64,000 nt of DNA from Mycobacterium sp. DL440 (GCF_011745145.1 NZ_CP050191.1:895991-959990), one strand, 5' to 3'. Shown: positions 15,391 through 24,094, counted from the stretch's first letter. The notes: generated by a model not told the origin, from the sequence alone. Made by a program: numbers and translations.

Positions 15391-16311
15391 TTATCCGACC
15401 TTGGGGATGATCTCCTCAGCCACCCACTGCATGTGGTCGAGGTAGGCGTTGAAGTCGTTCAAAGGTGGGGGGTTGACCCAGGTGTCGGTGACGCCACGCT
15501 CGGCGAGCATGTTGCAGTTGTCGATGACCTGCTCAGCGCTCTGGCCGAATTGCGCGTTGGAGTCGTCGACAATGGCGTGCTCCTGGCCGATGGACAACAC
15601 CGCGAGGCTGTAGAACACCGAGAAGGGCCGGTCATCGAAACCCGGTTGGGACCGCAGGTAGTCCAGTTTGGCGGGTAGCTCGTCGGGTTTGGTCAGCCAC
15701 GGCGCCCAGCCGTCGCCGAAGCGGGCCGCCCGGCGCAGTACCGCATCGGCGTCTCCACCCATCCACAATGTCGGATGGGGTCTGGAAATCGGCTTGGGTC
15801 CGAAGGCGATGTCGTCGAACGTGACGAACTCTCCGTCGAAACTCGGTAAATCGTTGTGCCACAACTCAAACATGGCTTCGAGGTACTCGTCGGTCATCCG
15901 GCCCCGCTTGTTGAAGGGGACGCCGATGGCGTCGTATTCCTCCTTGAGCCAGCCGACGCCTACGGTGGTCTGCGCGCGACCGCCGCTGAACCAGTCGAGC
16001 GTCGCGATCTGCTTCGCGGCGACGATCGGGTTGTGCAGGGGGAGGATGGTGACCATCGACCCGATGGTGATGGTCGACGTGGCACCGGCAATATAGGCCT
16101 GCGCGGTGGTCGCGTCGAAATAGTGATCCCCGGAGAGTTCGACATGAGATGCCGGTGTGAAGAAATGCTCGGGCAGGAAGACCATCGAGTAGCCCAACTC
16201 TTCGGACCGCTGCGCCACGTGGGCGATATCCCGCCCGCCCAGGTCGTGCTCCCAGGGTTGGGTGATGGCGGCCACGTGCATGCAGTTGGGCAGATAGACA
16301 GTGAATCGCAT
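15391..16311 (-). CDS. Luciferase-like (LLM) F420-dependent oxidoreductase
   Basis: A 306-residue single-domain TIM-barrel protein of the bacterial luciferase family, F420-dependent subclass. It starts MRFTVYLPNC and shows ELGYSMVFLPEHFF, IGSMVTILPLHNP, the glycine-rich VGVGWLKEEYDA, and GRMTDEYLEAM with LWMGGDADAVLRRAARFGDGW. Members reduce or oxidise C=C bonds or alcohols with coenzyme F420. It is first in the minus-strand operon with ppdK and the winged-helix protein, and its promoter carries operator copy 5, shared with the divergent CoA ligase. Confidence 0.88.
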   Translation of the reverse strand: MRFTVYLPNCMHVAAITQPWEHDLGGRDIAHVAQRSEELGYSMVFLPEHFFTPASHVELSGDHYFDATTAQAYIAGATSTITIGSMVTILPLHNPIVAAKQIATLDWFSGGRAQTTVGVGWLKEEYDAIGVPFNKRGRMTDEYLEAMFELWHNDLPSFDGEFVTFDDIAFGPKPISRPHPTLWMGGDADAVLRRAARFGDGWAPWLTKPDELPAKLDYLRSQPGFDDRPFSVFYSLAVLSIGQEHAIVDDSNAQFGQSAEQVIDNCNMLAERGVTDTWVNPPPLNDFNAYLDHMQWVAEEIIPKVG

Positions 16312-16395
16312 TGCCAGACTCCCAGTTTCGATTTGAACAACACCGCAGGGTACGTACCACCGCCGCCACGCTCGGATCCGTGTCTCAGAACGCTA

Positions 16396-16411
16396 TGGCA
16401 GTTGACTGTCA
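16396..16411. promoter_or_regulatory. Operator copy 5: TGGCAGT-TG-ACTGTCA
   Basis: The dyad is centred between the divergent LLM (start 16311) and CoA-ligase (start 16461) genes. It has one arm mismatch and is followed by CAGTCAAC, as at copy 3. A single site probably controls both directions. Confidence 0.78.
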
Positions 16412-16460
16412 CAGTCAACCGTCGAGGCCCCTTGATGGTCGGCAGGGGTACGGAAAGCGC

Positions 16461-18077
16461 ATGATGTCTGGCATGGAAGTTGTCCCGGCCCGGTTTGACC
16501 ACGCCGTTCTGGGTGACCGGTGGTACCGCGAGGGTTGGTACTCCGAGCGCACCCTCATCGACGCCCTGGCGTTCGGGGCGGCCGAACATGGTGATGTTCC
16601 TGTGGTTTTCGTCGCCGACGGTGTCGAAACCACCACGACTCCGGTGGAAATCCTGCGGCAGTCGCAGGAGGTAGCCGCCGGCCTGCAGCGGCTGGGTGTC
16701 GGAGTCGGTGATGCGGTAGCGGTGCAGTTGACCAACCGGCTGGAGTGCGCCGTCGCTTACGAGGCAGTGTTGATGTGCGGAGCCACCCTGGTACCGATCA
16801 TCCACATTTACGGTCCCAACGAGGTGGGGTTCATATTGGCCGAGTCGGGGGCAAAGGTGCTGATCATGCCCGCCCGGTTCCGGTCAGTGTGCTACCTCGA
16901 CCGGGTAGGCGAGTTCTCGACGATTCCCACGCTGCAACAGGTGGTGGTTGTCGACGCAGCACCCGGCGAGGGCTATCTGGCTTGGCCGCCACTGTCCGGT
17001 GACCAATACCGACGTCCGGCGCCGTCGGCCGATGACGTAGCAGTATTGATCTACACCTCAGGCACCACGTCGGCTCCCAAAGGTGTTCAGCACAGCCACA
17101 ATTCGATGCTCGCCGAGCAGCAGACCTTGCCCGACCTCGTGAGTCGAGGCGACGACGTGGTCCAGCTGGTTACCTTTCCGCCGGGCCATATCGCGGGGGT
17201 GGGAGCTCTACTGCGGCCGCTGATCTCCGGGGCATCCTCGGTCTTCATGGACGGTTGGGATCCCGCGACCGCCGTCGACTTGATCCACCGGCATCGGGTA
17301 TCGGCCACTGCCGGTACGCCGTTCCACCTGGAAGGGTTGCTTGACCTCGGCGACACCGGTGAGAGGCTGGCCAGTCTGCGGGAATTCCTCGTCGGAGCGG
17401 CCACCGTTACAGAGGATCAAGGCCGGCGTGCGGCCGCAGCCGGAATCAATACCTACCGGTGTTACGGCTCCACCGAGCAGCCCACCATTACCGCAGCCCG
17501 GTCCTACGATGCGGCCCCGGCTCGGATGGGCACCGACGGGAAGCCGATGCGCGGCGTGACGGTGCGGATCGTCGGCCCGGACGGCAGTGAACAAGCGGCC
17601 GGTACCGACGGCGAGATTGTCACCCAGGGGCCGGACCAGTTCATCGGCTACCGAGACCCGGCTCTCAATAAGGCTGCGTTCACCGCCGACGGCTGGTTCC
17701 GAACCGGCGATCTGGGGCATCTGGACACCAACGGACGGTTGACCATCACCGACCGCATCAAAGACGTCATCATCCGCGCCGGTGAAACCATTTCCTCCGG
17801 ACAGGTCGAGGACGTTCTCAACGCACATCCCGCGATCGCTGAGGGCGCCGCAGTCGCCGCGCCACATCCGCGCTACGGCGACGTGGTTGCCGCAGTGGTG
17901 GTCCTCAAGCCCGGAGTCGCACTGGATCTCGACGAACTGCGTGACCATTTCGCCGCGTCGGGCCTCGCTAGACAGAAGACTCCGGAGCGGCTGGCGATCG
18001 TCGATGCGCTGCCCCGCACCTCGATGGGGAAAGTCCGCAAAGCCGAACTTCGCAGGGAGCACTTCGAGCGTCCGTGA
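16461..18077 (+). CDS. Acyl-CoA synthetase (AMP-forming, FadD/cyclohexanecarboxylate-CoA ligase-like)
   Basis: A 538-residue class I adenylate-forming enzyme that activates a carboxylic acid to its CoA thioester. The ATP loop IYTSGTTSAPKG is at residues 197-208, the YGSTEQP motif follows about 80 residues after the mid-domain, and the hinge/C-terminal signature GRLTITDRIKDVIIRAGETIS is present with the catalytic Lys near the end (TSMGKVRKAEL). I start it at ATG 16461 (GGAAAG upstream). With operator copy 5 in its promoter it probably primes the regulon's acid intermediate for beta-oxidation-like steps by the genes that follow. No fatty-acid-length inference is possible. Confidence 0.9.
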   Translation: MMSGMEVVPARFDHAVLGDRWYREGWYSERTLIDALAFGAAEHGDVPVVFVADGVETTTTPVEILRQSQEVAAGLQRLGVGVGDAVAVQLTNRLECAVAYEAVLMCGATLVPIIHIYGPNEVGFILAESGAKVLIMPARFRSVCYLDRVGEFSTIPTLQQVVVVDAAPGEGYLAWPPLSGDQYRRPAPSADDVAVLIYTSGTTSAPKGVQHSHNSMLAEQQTLPDLVSRGDDVVQLVTFPPGHIAGVGALLRPLISGASSVFMDGWDPATAVDLIHRHRVSATAGTPFHLEGLLDLGDTGERLASLREFLVGAATVTEDQGRRAAAAGINTYRCYGSTEQPTITAARSYDAAPARMGTDGKPMRGVTVRIVGPDGSEQAAGTDGEIVTQGPDQFIGYRDPALNKAAFTADGWFRTGDLGHLDTNGRLTITDRIKDVIIRAGETISSGQVEDVLNAHPAIAEGAAVAAPHPRYGDVVAAVVVLKPGVALDLDELRDHFAASGLARQKTPERLAIVDALPRTSMGKVRKAELRREHFERP

Positions 18078-18121
18078 CGAGGTGTTCGTCGCCGCCGAGG
18101 GCTGCGGTCAGTCGTTGACTA

Positions 18122-18137
18122 TGACAGTCAACTGTCA
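18122..18137. promoter_or_regulatory. Operator copy 6: TGACAGT-CA-ACTGTCA
   Basis: A perfect dyad extended to ATGACAGTCAACTGTCAT (18 bp), 44 bp before the first gene of a five-gene operon. Confidence 0.82.
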
Positions 18138-18181
18138 TAGTGTCGCTGGTAGCACTGGCCGACCCGAAAGGCGTGTTTTCA

Positions 18182-18547
18182 ATGGCTTCAAACCTCTTCG
18201 TTGTGCTGACCAACCCGATCGAGGGTGAGGACACGGCATTCAACAAGTGGTATGACACGCAGCATCTGCCCGAGGTCCTGGACGTTCCCGGGGTCGTGGC
18301 GGCCCAGCGGTATGACATCGCAGAACTGACGGTCCCGGATGACCAGGATCTGCCGGCGCAGCTACCGCCGGCCACGCACCGCTACATGGTGATCTACGAA
18401 CTGGACGGCGAACCGGAGTCGGTGATGGCGGAGTTCCTGAAACGGGTCATGGCGGGCACCCTCACGCTGGGGGAATGGCTGGATCTGAGCACCGTTTCTC
18501 TCACTGGATGGACACCGCGTGGTGAACGTGTAGCGGCGTCGCGCTGA
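18182..18547 (+). CDS. Small EthD/dimeric alpha-beta-barrel protein
   Basis: A 121-residue protein, start ATG 18182. It begins SNLFVVLTNP and contains FNKWYDTQHLPEVLDVPGV followed by a strand RYMVIYELDG, the ferredoxin-like dimeric alpha+beta barrel pattern of EthD/DUF4286-type proteins that act as small isomerases, decarboxylases or cyclases. It heads the operon running to 22897 and overlaps the nitroreductase start by one base (TGATG). Its reaction is unknown. Confidence 0.7.
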   Translation: MASNLFVVLTNPIEGEDTAFNKWYDTQHLPEVLDVPGVVAAQRYDIAELTVPDDQDLPAQLPPATHRYMVIYELDGEPESVMAEFLKRVMAGTLTLGEWLDLSTVSLTGWTPRGERVAASR

Positions 18548-19155
18548 TGGGAGACCTGCTTACCCGTATTGCGGCGCAACGCGCGTGCCGGCGCTTCGAT
18601 CCGACCGGAGCTGTGCCCGACGCAGACATCGAGCAGATGCTCACCGCAGCCGTCCACGCACCGAGCGCGGAGAACACGCAGCCTTGGATATTCATCGTGG
18701 TCCGCGACGCGCAGAGTCGAAAACTGCTCGCAGATTGGTGGACTGAGACCTGGAACGGCGGCGGTGGTGACTTCGTCAAGCAGAGCCTTGACGACAAGGT
18801 GCTCGTTGCAGATCTCGAATACGGGTTCGCCAAAGGCGGATTCGCAGCAGCGCCGGTCGTCGTGGTGGTGTGCGCCGATATCGAGCGGGTCGCCGAGATC
18901 CATGCACCGTCTTCGATCTACCCGGCCGTGCAGAACCTGCTGCTCGCCGCCAACGACCTCGGTTACGGATCATGCCTGACCACCGGACTGACCACATTCG
19001 GCATCGACCGGGTGCGTGAACTGCTGGCGCTGCCCGCCACCCTCAATCCGATGGCCGCGGTTTATGTGGGTCAACCCAGCAAGAAACTTTCACCGCCCCG
19101 TCGTCGCCCGGCCACGTCGGTGACCTACCGCGAGCGGTTCGGGACACCCTGGTGA
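18547..19155 (+). CDS. Nitroreductase-family FMN protein
   Basis: A 202-residue protein with nitroreductase marks: the FMN-binding QRACRRFDPTG near the start, the HAPSAENTQPW motif (about residues 37-47), and LAANDLGYGSCLTT in the C-terminal half. Members use FMN and NAD(P)H and include enone reductases and flavin-dependent dehydrogenases as well as nitroreductases. In an operon with an acyl-CoA dehydrogenase and an Ltp-type aldolase it probably reduces an unsaturated acyl or enone intermediate. It is translationally coupled to the upstream small protein. Confidence 0.82.
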   Translation: MGDLLTRIAAQRACRRFDPTGAVPDADIEQMLTAAVHAPSAENTQPWIFIVVRDAQSRKLLADWWTETWNGGGGDFVKQSLDDKVLVADLEYGFAKGGFAAAPVVVVVCADIERVAEIHAPSSIYPAVQNLLLAANDLGYGSCLTTGLTTFGIDRVRELLALPATLNPMAAVYVGQPSKKLSPPRRRPATSVTYRERFGTPW

Positions 19156-19168
19156 CGAGAATGGAGAT

Positions 19169-21325
19169 ATGTCAATGGCATTGGCGATAGCCGAGGATCA
19201 TCGCGCGCTCGCTGAGGTGGCCGGCGCGATGGTGGCCGGGCGCGGTGGCGTTGCCGGCGCCCGCCGGATTCTGCTCGGGCCTGACACCGTCGGAAGGTGG
19301 TGGACCGAAGACGGACTGTGGAAAGAAATCGTGTCCACCGGGTGGCTCGGCCTACACATCGACGAGCGGTACGGCGGCCAGGGCTATGGACTGCCCGAAC
19401 TGACCATCGTGCTGGAGCAACTCGGACGCGCAGCAATCGGCGGCCCGTTCCTGCCCACTGTCGCAGTGTCGGCGGTGATCGCCGAAATCGGCACCGACGA
19501 GCAGCGCAGGCATTGGCTGCCCCAGCTGGCGTCCGGTGACATTGTGGCCGGCATCGGCACCAAGAGTGATGCGGCTGTTGCAGATTCGCGCGTCACAGCC
19601 CTCGCGGTACCTACCCTGGCTGAGGCGGCCGCCGACGTGTTCCTTTTGCCGGTGGGCGATGATCTCGTGCTGGTCCGATCAGGTGACGGGGTGAGCACGC
19701 GGAATATCGATTCGGTCGACCTGCTCCTAAGGCCCGTCACCGTGGTCAGCCTCGCGTCGGCTGAGATCGCTGAGGTGTTCCCCGGCGCTGCGGCGGCGGC
19801 CGCCCGCCTCATTCGCCTGCTGGCCGCAGCGGAGGCGGTCGGCGGACTCGGCGCCTGCACGGAGATGGCCACCGGGTATGCCGCGGCCCGTGAGCAGTTC
19901 GGCCGGCCCATCGGCTCTTTTCAGGCGGTCAAACATCATTGCGCCAACATGCTGGTCGACACGGAGTTGGCGGTGGCAGCGACCTGGGACGCCGCCCGAG
20001 CCGAAGGCGCGGAGGCCGAACTGGCGGTGGGGATGGCCGCCGGGCACGCCCTGGCCGCCTACCAGCGGGTGGCGCTGCTGAACGTCCAGGTACACGGCGG
20101 GATCGGCTACACCTGGGAACACGACGCCCACCTCTATGTCAGGCGGGCGACGGTGCTGCAGACCTTCGCGGGTGACCAGGAGGCGCTGCGCGACCGGGTT
20201 GTCGAGTTGCAGGTCCACGGAGTGCGGCGGGGTCACTCCGTGGACCTGCCCCCCGAGGCCGAGCAGTACCGGCAGGCGGCGAACGACTTCCGTGCCGAAG
20301 TCGAGGCTGCCGACGCCGAGAGCGCCCAGAAGCTCTGGGCGCGCAGTGGATACCTGCAGCCCCACTGGCCCGAACCATACGGTCGCAACGCCGACAGCAC
20401 CGAGCAGTTGATTATCGAGGAAGTTCTCGATGGCGTCGACAAACCCAGCCTCGGCCTCGGCGAATGGGTGGTGCCGACGCTGCTGCAGCATGGCAGCGCC
20501 GAACAGATCGAGCGGCTGATGTGGCCGAGCCTGGAGGGCGAGGTGCGGTGGTGTCAGCTCTTCAGCGAGCCCGGCGCCGGATCCGATGCCGCGGCGGTGG
20601 CCACCAAAGGCCGCCGCGTCGACGGTGGCTGGGTGGTAACGGGTCAGAAGGTGTGGACCAGCGATGCGGTGAACTGCCAGCGTGGACTCGCCACCGTGCG
20701 TACCGATCCAGATGTCCCCAAACACAAGGGCATCACCGCGATGGTGATCGACCTTGCCGATCCGGCGGTGCAGATCCGCCCGCTCACCGAAATCACCGGT
20801 GAGACGTTGTTCAACGAGGTCTTTTTCGATGACGTGTTCGTCCCCGATCGCGATGTGGTCGGCCCGGTGAACGCGGGCTGGGGCGTGGCGATGGCGGCGT
20901 TCGGCAACGAACGCGTATCGATAGGCGGTGGGTCCGTCACGATGACTGCCGACGCGTTGATCGATCTGCTGACAGCGCACCGCCCTGGTGACACTGGCCT
21001 GGCGCGCGACGTCGGTGCGCTGCTGATCGAGGCATACACGCTGGCGGCGTTGAACCTGCGGCAGGCCGCCCGGGCGGTCTTCGACTCCGGACCCGGCATC
21101 GAGGGCAACATTGCCAAGCTCTTCGGTGCCGAACACGCCCAAAGGGTCGCCGAACTCGCGCTGCGACTTGCCGGACCGGCCATCCTTCTCGGCGAGGAGC
21201 CCACCGTCGTGCACGACTATCTGTTCAGCAGGTGCCTGACGATTGCAGGCGGCACGTCGGAGATCGTCAGAAACCTCATCGCAGAACGCATTCTCGGGTT
21301 GCCGCGCGATCCGGCGCCCAGGTAG
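19169..21325 (+). CDS. Double-length acyl-CoA dehydrogenase (two fused ACAD domains, FadE34-like)
   Basis: A 718-residue protein, about twice the usual length. Both halves are ACAD domains. The N-terminal half (to about 360) keeps RYGGQGYGLPELTIVLEQLGR, EQFGRPIGSFQAVKHHCANM and VHGGIGYTWEHD but lacks the EPxAGSD flavin motif. The C-terminal half has FSEPGAGSDAAAVATKG, GQKVWTS, and the end TIAGGTSEIVRNLIAERILGLPR. This asymmetry recalls the heteromeric steroid ACADs (FadE26/27, FadE28/29) and the fused FadE34, where only one half binds FAD. It would introduce a 2,3-double bond into a bulky acyl-CoA. GGAG precedes ATG 19169. Confidence 0.88.
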   Translation: MSMALAIAEDHRALAEVAGAMVAGRGGVAGARRILLGPDTVGRWWTEDGLWKEIVSTGWLGLHIDERYGGQGYGLPELTIVLEQLGRAAIGGPFLPTVAVSAVIAEIGTDEQRRHWLPQLASGDIVAGIGTKSDAAVADSRVTALAVPTLAEAAADVFLLPVGDDLVLVRSGDGVSTRNIDSVDLLLRPVTVVSLASAEIAEVFPGAAAAAARLIRLLAAAEAVGGLGACTEMATGYAAAREQFGRPIGSFQAVKHHCANMLVDTELAVAATWDAARAEGAEAELAVGMAAGHALAAYQRVALLNVQVHGGIGYTWEHDAHLYVRRATVLQTFAGDQEALRDRVVELQVHGVRRGHSVDLPPEAEQYRQAANDFRAEVEAADAESAQKLWARSGYLQPHWPEPYGRNADSTEQLIIEEVLDGVDKPSLGLGEWVVPTLLQHGSAEQIERLMWPSLEGEVRWCQLFSEPGAGSDAAAVATKGRRVDGGWVVTGQKVWTSDAVNCQRGLATVRTDPDVPKHKGITAMVIDLADPAVQIRPLTEITGETLFNEVFFDDVFVPDRDVVGPVNAGWGVAMAAFGNERVSIGGGSVTMTADALIDLLTAHRPGDTGLARDVGALLIEAYTLAALNLRQAARAVFDSGPGIEGNIAKLFGAEHAQRVAELALRLAGPAILLGEEPTVVHDYLFSRCLTIAGGTSEIVRNLIAERILGLPRDPAPR

Positions 21326-21338
21326 ATCGGAGAACAAT

Positions 21339-22475
21339 ATGACCTGTGCCGTCGTCGGTATCGGACGCACGCAGTACTCACGCAAGTCCGGTCGCACGAC
21401 CCGAGCGATGGCGGTGGCCGCGTGTCGTGACGCCATCGCCGATGCGGGTCTCACCCCTGCCGACGTCGACGGCATCTGTACCTACATGGCCAACGACTCC
21501 GAGCAGCCGATCTTCGTCGGCTGGGCACTGGGAATCGACGAGTTGGCATGGGCCAACGCCATGTACGGCGGCGGGAACCTGGTGGCTGACCAGATCGCCA
21601 CGGCCGCCGCCGTGATCGAGGCCGGGATGTGCAAGGCGGTGCTGGTGTACCGCTCGCTCAACGGGCGCTCCGGCTATCGTTTCGGCCACATCGAAGGGCC
21701 GATGCAGGTACCCCACCATGACCAGTTCGACACCGCATCGGGCTTCATGGTGCCCCCGCAGTGGTTCGCCATGTGGGCCCGTCGACATCAGCACGAATAC
21801 GGTTCTACATCAGAGGATCTCGGCCAGATTGCCATCACTCAACGTGCACATGCCGGCCCCAACGACCACGCGCTGCGCCGCGAACCGCTGACCATGGACG
21901 ACTACCTCGCCGCCCGGTGGATCAATGAGCCGTTCCGGGTGCTGGACTGCACGTCGGAAGTCGATGGCGCGGTGGCCATCCTGATCACCGGCGAGGACAT
22001 CGCCCGGGACTGCAAGCAGGACCCGATGTGGCTGGTCGGATCGTCGAACTCCCAGGGGGGAGCGGGCTGGACGGAATGGGACGATCCCACCGAGATGTAT
22101 TCGCGCACCGCCGGTCCGAAGATCTGGGCGAGGACGGGCCTGACGCCGGACGATATGGATGTGGCGTGCATGTACGACTGCTTCACCTACACCGTGATGG
22201 CCACCATGGAGGGGTTCGGCTTCTGCGAGAAGGGTGAGGTGGGCAAGTTCTTCGCCACGGGTCGTGCCACCTATGGCGGCGACGTGGTGGTGAACCCACA
22301 CGGGGGCCTGCTGTCCGAGGGGTATATCCACGGTCTCAACCACCATTACGAGGCGGCGGTGCAGCTACGCCATGCCGCCGGCGTGCGTCAGGTCGACAAC
22401 GCGCAACTGGCGCTGGTCACCGCGGGTGGGGGATCGTTCGGTGGGGCCAATGTCTACAGCAGGGAGAAACCATGA
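21339..22475 (+). CDS. Ltp-type thiolase-fold protein, probable DUF35-dependent retro-aldolase
   Basis: A 378-residue thiolase-superfamily protein, start ATG 21339 with GGAG. It has the thiolase fold pattern (CAVVGIGRTQYSRKSGRT, ATAAAVIEAGMCKAVLVYRS, NPHGGLLSEGYIHG) but no Cys at the usual nucleophile position; that segment reads MYGGGNLVAD. The HDAF-type motif of SCP2 thiolases reads YDCFTY. Both changes match the Ltp2 aldolases of steroid side-chain catabolism, which cleave a C-C bond only together with a DUF35 partner. The next gene, overlapping by 4 nt, is a DUF35 protein. I infer retro-aldol cleavage of a tertiary beta-hydroxy acyl-CoA. Confidence 0.85.
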   Translation: MTCAVVGIGRTQYSRKSGRTTRAMAVAACRDAIADAGLTPADVDGICTYMANDSEQPIFVGWALGIDELAWANAMYGGGNLVADQIATAAAVIEAGMCKAVLVYRSLNGRSGYRFGHIEGPMQVPHHDQFDTASGFMVPPQWFAMWARRHQHEYGSTSEDLGQIAITQRAHAGPNDHALRREPLTMDDYLAARWINEPFRVLDCTSEVDGAVAILITGEDIARDCKQDPMWLVGSSNSQGGAGWTEWDDPTEMYSRTAGPKIWARTGLTPDDMDVACMYDCFTYTVMATMEGFGFCEKGEVGKFFATGRATYGGDVVVNPHGGLLSEGYIHGLNHHYEAAVQLRHAAGVRQVDNAQLALVTAGGGSFGGANVYSREKP

Positions 22476-22897
22476 CATCAACCGCGGCGACGAGTCCTAC
22501 ACTTCTGCCACCGATTCCGGTACCTGACCCCGATACCGCGCCGTACTGGGAGGCGCTGAAGAACGGCACGTTGATGCTGTGCCGTTGCGACGACACCGGC
22601 AAGTGGATCCATCCACCGTTGGAGCGCAGCCGCTACACCGGCGGCCCTGTGCATTTCGAGGAGGTCAGCGGCGAAGGCACGGTGTTCAGCTACATCGTGG
22701 TGCGCCAGGCACTCGTGCCGGGCCGCGTACCGCCCTACGTCGTCGGGCTGATCGAGCTCGCCGAACAACCCGGACTGCGGATCAACGCCGTCATCGACGC
22801 CGATCCTGCGGACGTACGAATCGGTCAACAAGTCAGGTTGCGCATCGCCGAGCTCGGGGAAAGTGGCTACCGCATACCCGAATTCGTCCCCAATTAG
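22472..22897 (+). CDS. DUF35 OB-fold protein, partner of the Ltp-type aldolase
   Basis: A 141-residue protein with the DUF35 layout: an N-terminal helix (DTAPYWEALKNGTLMLCRC), a zinc-ribbon region, then an OB-fold (GTVFSYIVVRQ, PPYVVGLIELAE, IGQQVRLRIAEL). The zinc ribbon is degenerate: only one C-x-C pair is visible (about residues 37-39) and the second pair is replaced by HPPLERSRY. It overlaps the aldolase gene by 4 nt (ATGA), the standard arrangement for Ltp2-ChsH2-like complexes. It ends the operon that starts at 18182 and converges on the kinase gene. Confidence 0.83.
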   Translation: MTSTAATSPTLLPPIPVPDPDTAPYWEALKNGTLMLCRCDDTGKWIHPPLERSRYTGGPVHFEEVSGEGTVFSYIVVRQALVPGRVPPYVVGLIELAEQPGLRINAVIDADPADVRIGQQVRLRIAELGESGYRIPEFVPN

Positions 22898-22930
22898 TTC
22901 CGCGAGCACACGCAAGGCAGGTGAGACGGG

Positions 22931-24052
22931 CTAGGCAGTGAGCAGCGCGCCGGTATCCAGATCGGAATAAGCCTCGGCGAATCGGCCCAACACCGCCTGC
23001 ACGACCTCTACGGAGTACATCTGGTCGGGCGTGATCGCCCACATGCAGAATCCCCACGCCGGGCTCTGACGGTAGGCGGTCCACATCTGCTCACGGTCCG
23101 GTGCGGACACGACACCAGCTTCGGTCAGTCGCGCCCGGTAGTTGTCGAGCAGTTCACGCTCGTGGCTGCGCCGGAGCTCGGGCGGCAGCGCGCCGATCAA
23201 CGCGTAGCCGACATCATGTGACCACGAACCTCGACGAACCAGTTGCCAGTCGAGGACCCCCATCTGACCGCCCGGCAGTGTGTAGGTGTTGCGCGGATGC
23301 GGGTCGCCGTGCAGCAATGTGACCGGGCCGGCGGCGACGGAGGCCTGCAACGCCCAGAACGCCGCTTCCATAGAGTCTGTGTCCTCGCCCGCCGCGTCAA
23401 GCAATTCCTTCTTGTACGGAATTTCCAGAAATGCCCGGATTATCTGGAAACCGTTGGTGCGCAGGAACTGTGCGAATCCTCCGGTCTGGGGATGCTGCAG
23501 CCAGGCCAGATCGCCTTCCTCGCGTAGCCGCGGACTTTCCCAAAATGGCGCATGCACTCTGCTCAACGTCGCCAACAACTGATCGGCTTGTTCCACGGAG
23601 AGACCGGCGACCGCGTCGGGCACCCGGGCGCCTCGCAGGGTGATGTCCTCGCCGACCACCAGGAACTGGGACGGACCGTCGAGGTGGTCGGCGAAGTAGG
23701 TCGTCATGGTCTCGACGTCGAGATCGTTGCGCAGGTCGCGGTAGAACCTCGTCTCGTCGTCCAGCAGCACGGTACCGCCGCCGCCCTCCGACAGCGACTC
23801 GTCTACCGAGGCAGGCAGATTGTGCACAGTACTCAACTGTGTTTTTACGAAAAGCTGTCGAGGCAGACCGTTTTCGGGCGAGTCGTAGTCGACGTCGAGG
23901 TGCAGGTGAGAGGTGGTCCCCTGCCAGGTCCTCCGTACCCGGATATCGGTGACGGTCACACCGGGATGGGATTGACGCAGCAGGGAGGTCAACGTCTGGG
24001 GTGTCAGGTCGTCGGGGGATCGCAGGGTCACAGGTAAGGCTTGGCTCGTCAT
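22931..24052 (-). CDS. Aminoglycoside phosphotransferase (APH)-like small-molecule kinase
   Basis: A 373-residue protein with a kinase-like fold: the catalytic loop LLHGDPHPRNTY (HGDxHxxN) at roughly residues 245-256 and the metal motif VLDWQLV soon after. The N-terminal lobe has LFVKTQL with the likely ATP-binding Lys. APH-like kinases phosphorylate hydroxyls on small molecules, including ecdysteroids (EcKL/DUF1679 type) and choline. I start it at ATG 24052 because GAGG is well spaced there; ATG 24058 is possible. Operator copy 7 lies 26 bp upstream, so it belongs to the same regulon as the split dikinase. The substrate is unknown; a hydroxylated terpenoid or steroid is an inference. Confidence 0.85.
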   Translation of the reverse strand: MTSQALPVTLRSPDDLTPQTLTSLLRQSHPGVTVTDIRVRRTWQGTTSHLHLDVDYDSPENGLPRQLFVKTQLSTVHNLPASVDESLSEGGGGTVLLDDETRFYRDLRNDLDVETMTTYFADHLDGPSQFLVVGEDITLRGARVPDAVAGLSVEQADQLLATLSRVHAPFWESPRLREEGDLAWLQHPQTGGFAQFLRTNGFQIIRAFLEIPYKKELLDAAGEDTDSMEAAFWALQASVAAGPVTLLHGDPHPRNTYTLPGGQMGVLDWQLVRRGSWSHDVGYALIGALPPELRRSHERELLDNYRARLTEAGVVSAPDREQMWTAYRQSPAWGFCMWAITPDQMYSVEVVQAVLGRFAEAYSDLDTGALLTA

Positions 24053-24078
24053 CGGCATCCTCGTTCAAGCATCAAACA

Positions 24079-24094
24079 TGACAGTCAACTGTCA
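24079..24094. promoter_or_regulatory. Operator copy 7: TGACAGT-CA-ACTGTCA
   Basis: A perfect dyad 26 bp upstream of the kinase start, in the spacer between it and the end of the DUF35 gene. It is the last copy I find in the window. Confidence 0.8.

Noticed and set aside
19727..21475. A 582-residue open frame antisense to the double acyl-CoA dehydrogenase
   Set aside because: Antisense frames stay open in GC-rich coding DNA; its Arg/His-rich product has no recognisable domain, while the sense protein is clearly an ACAD.
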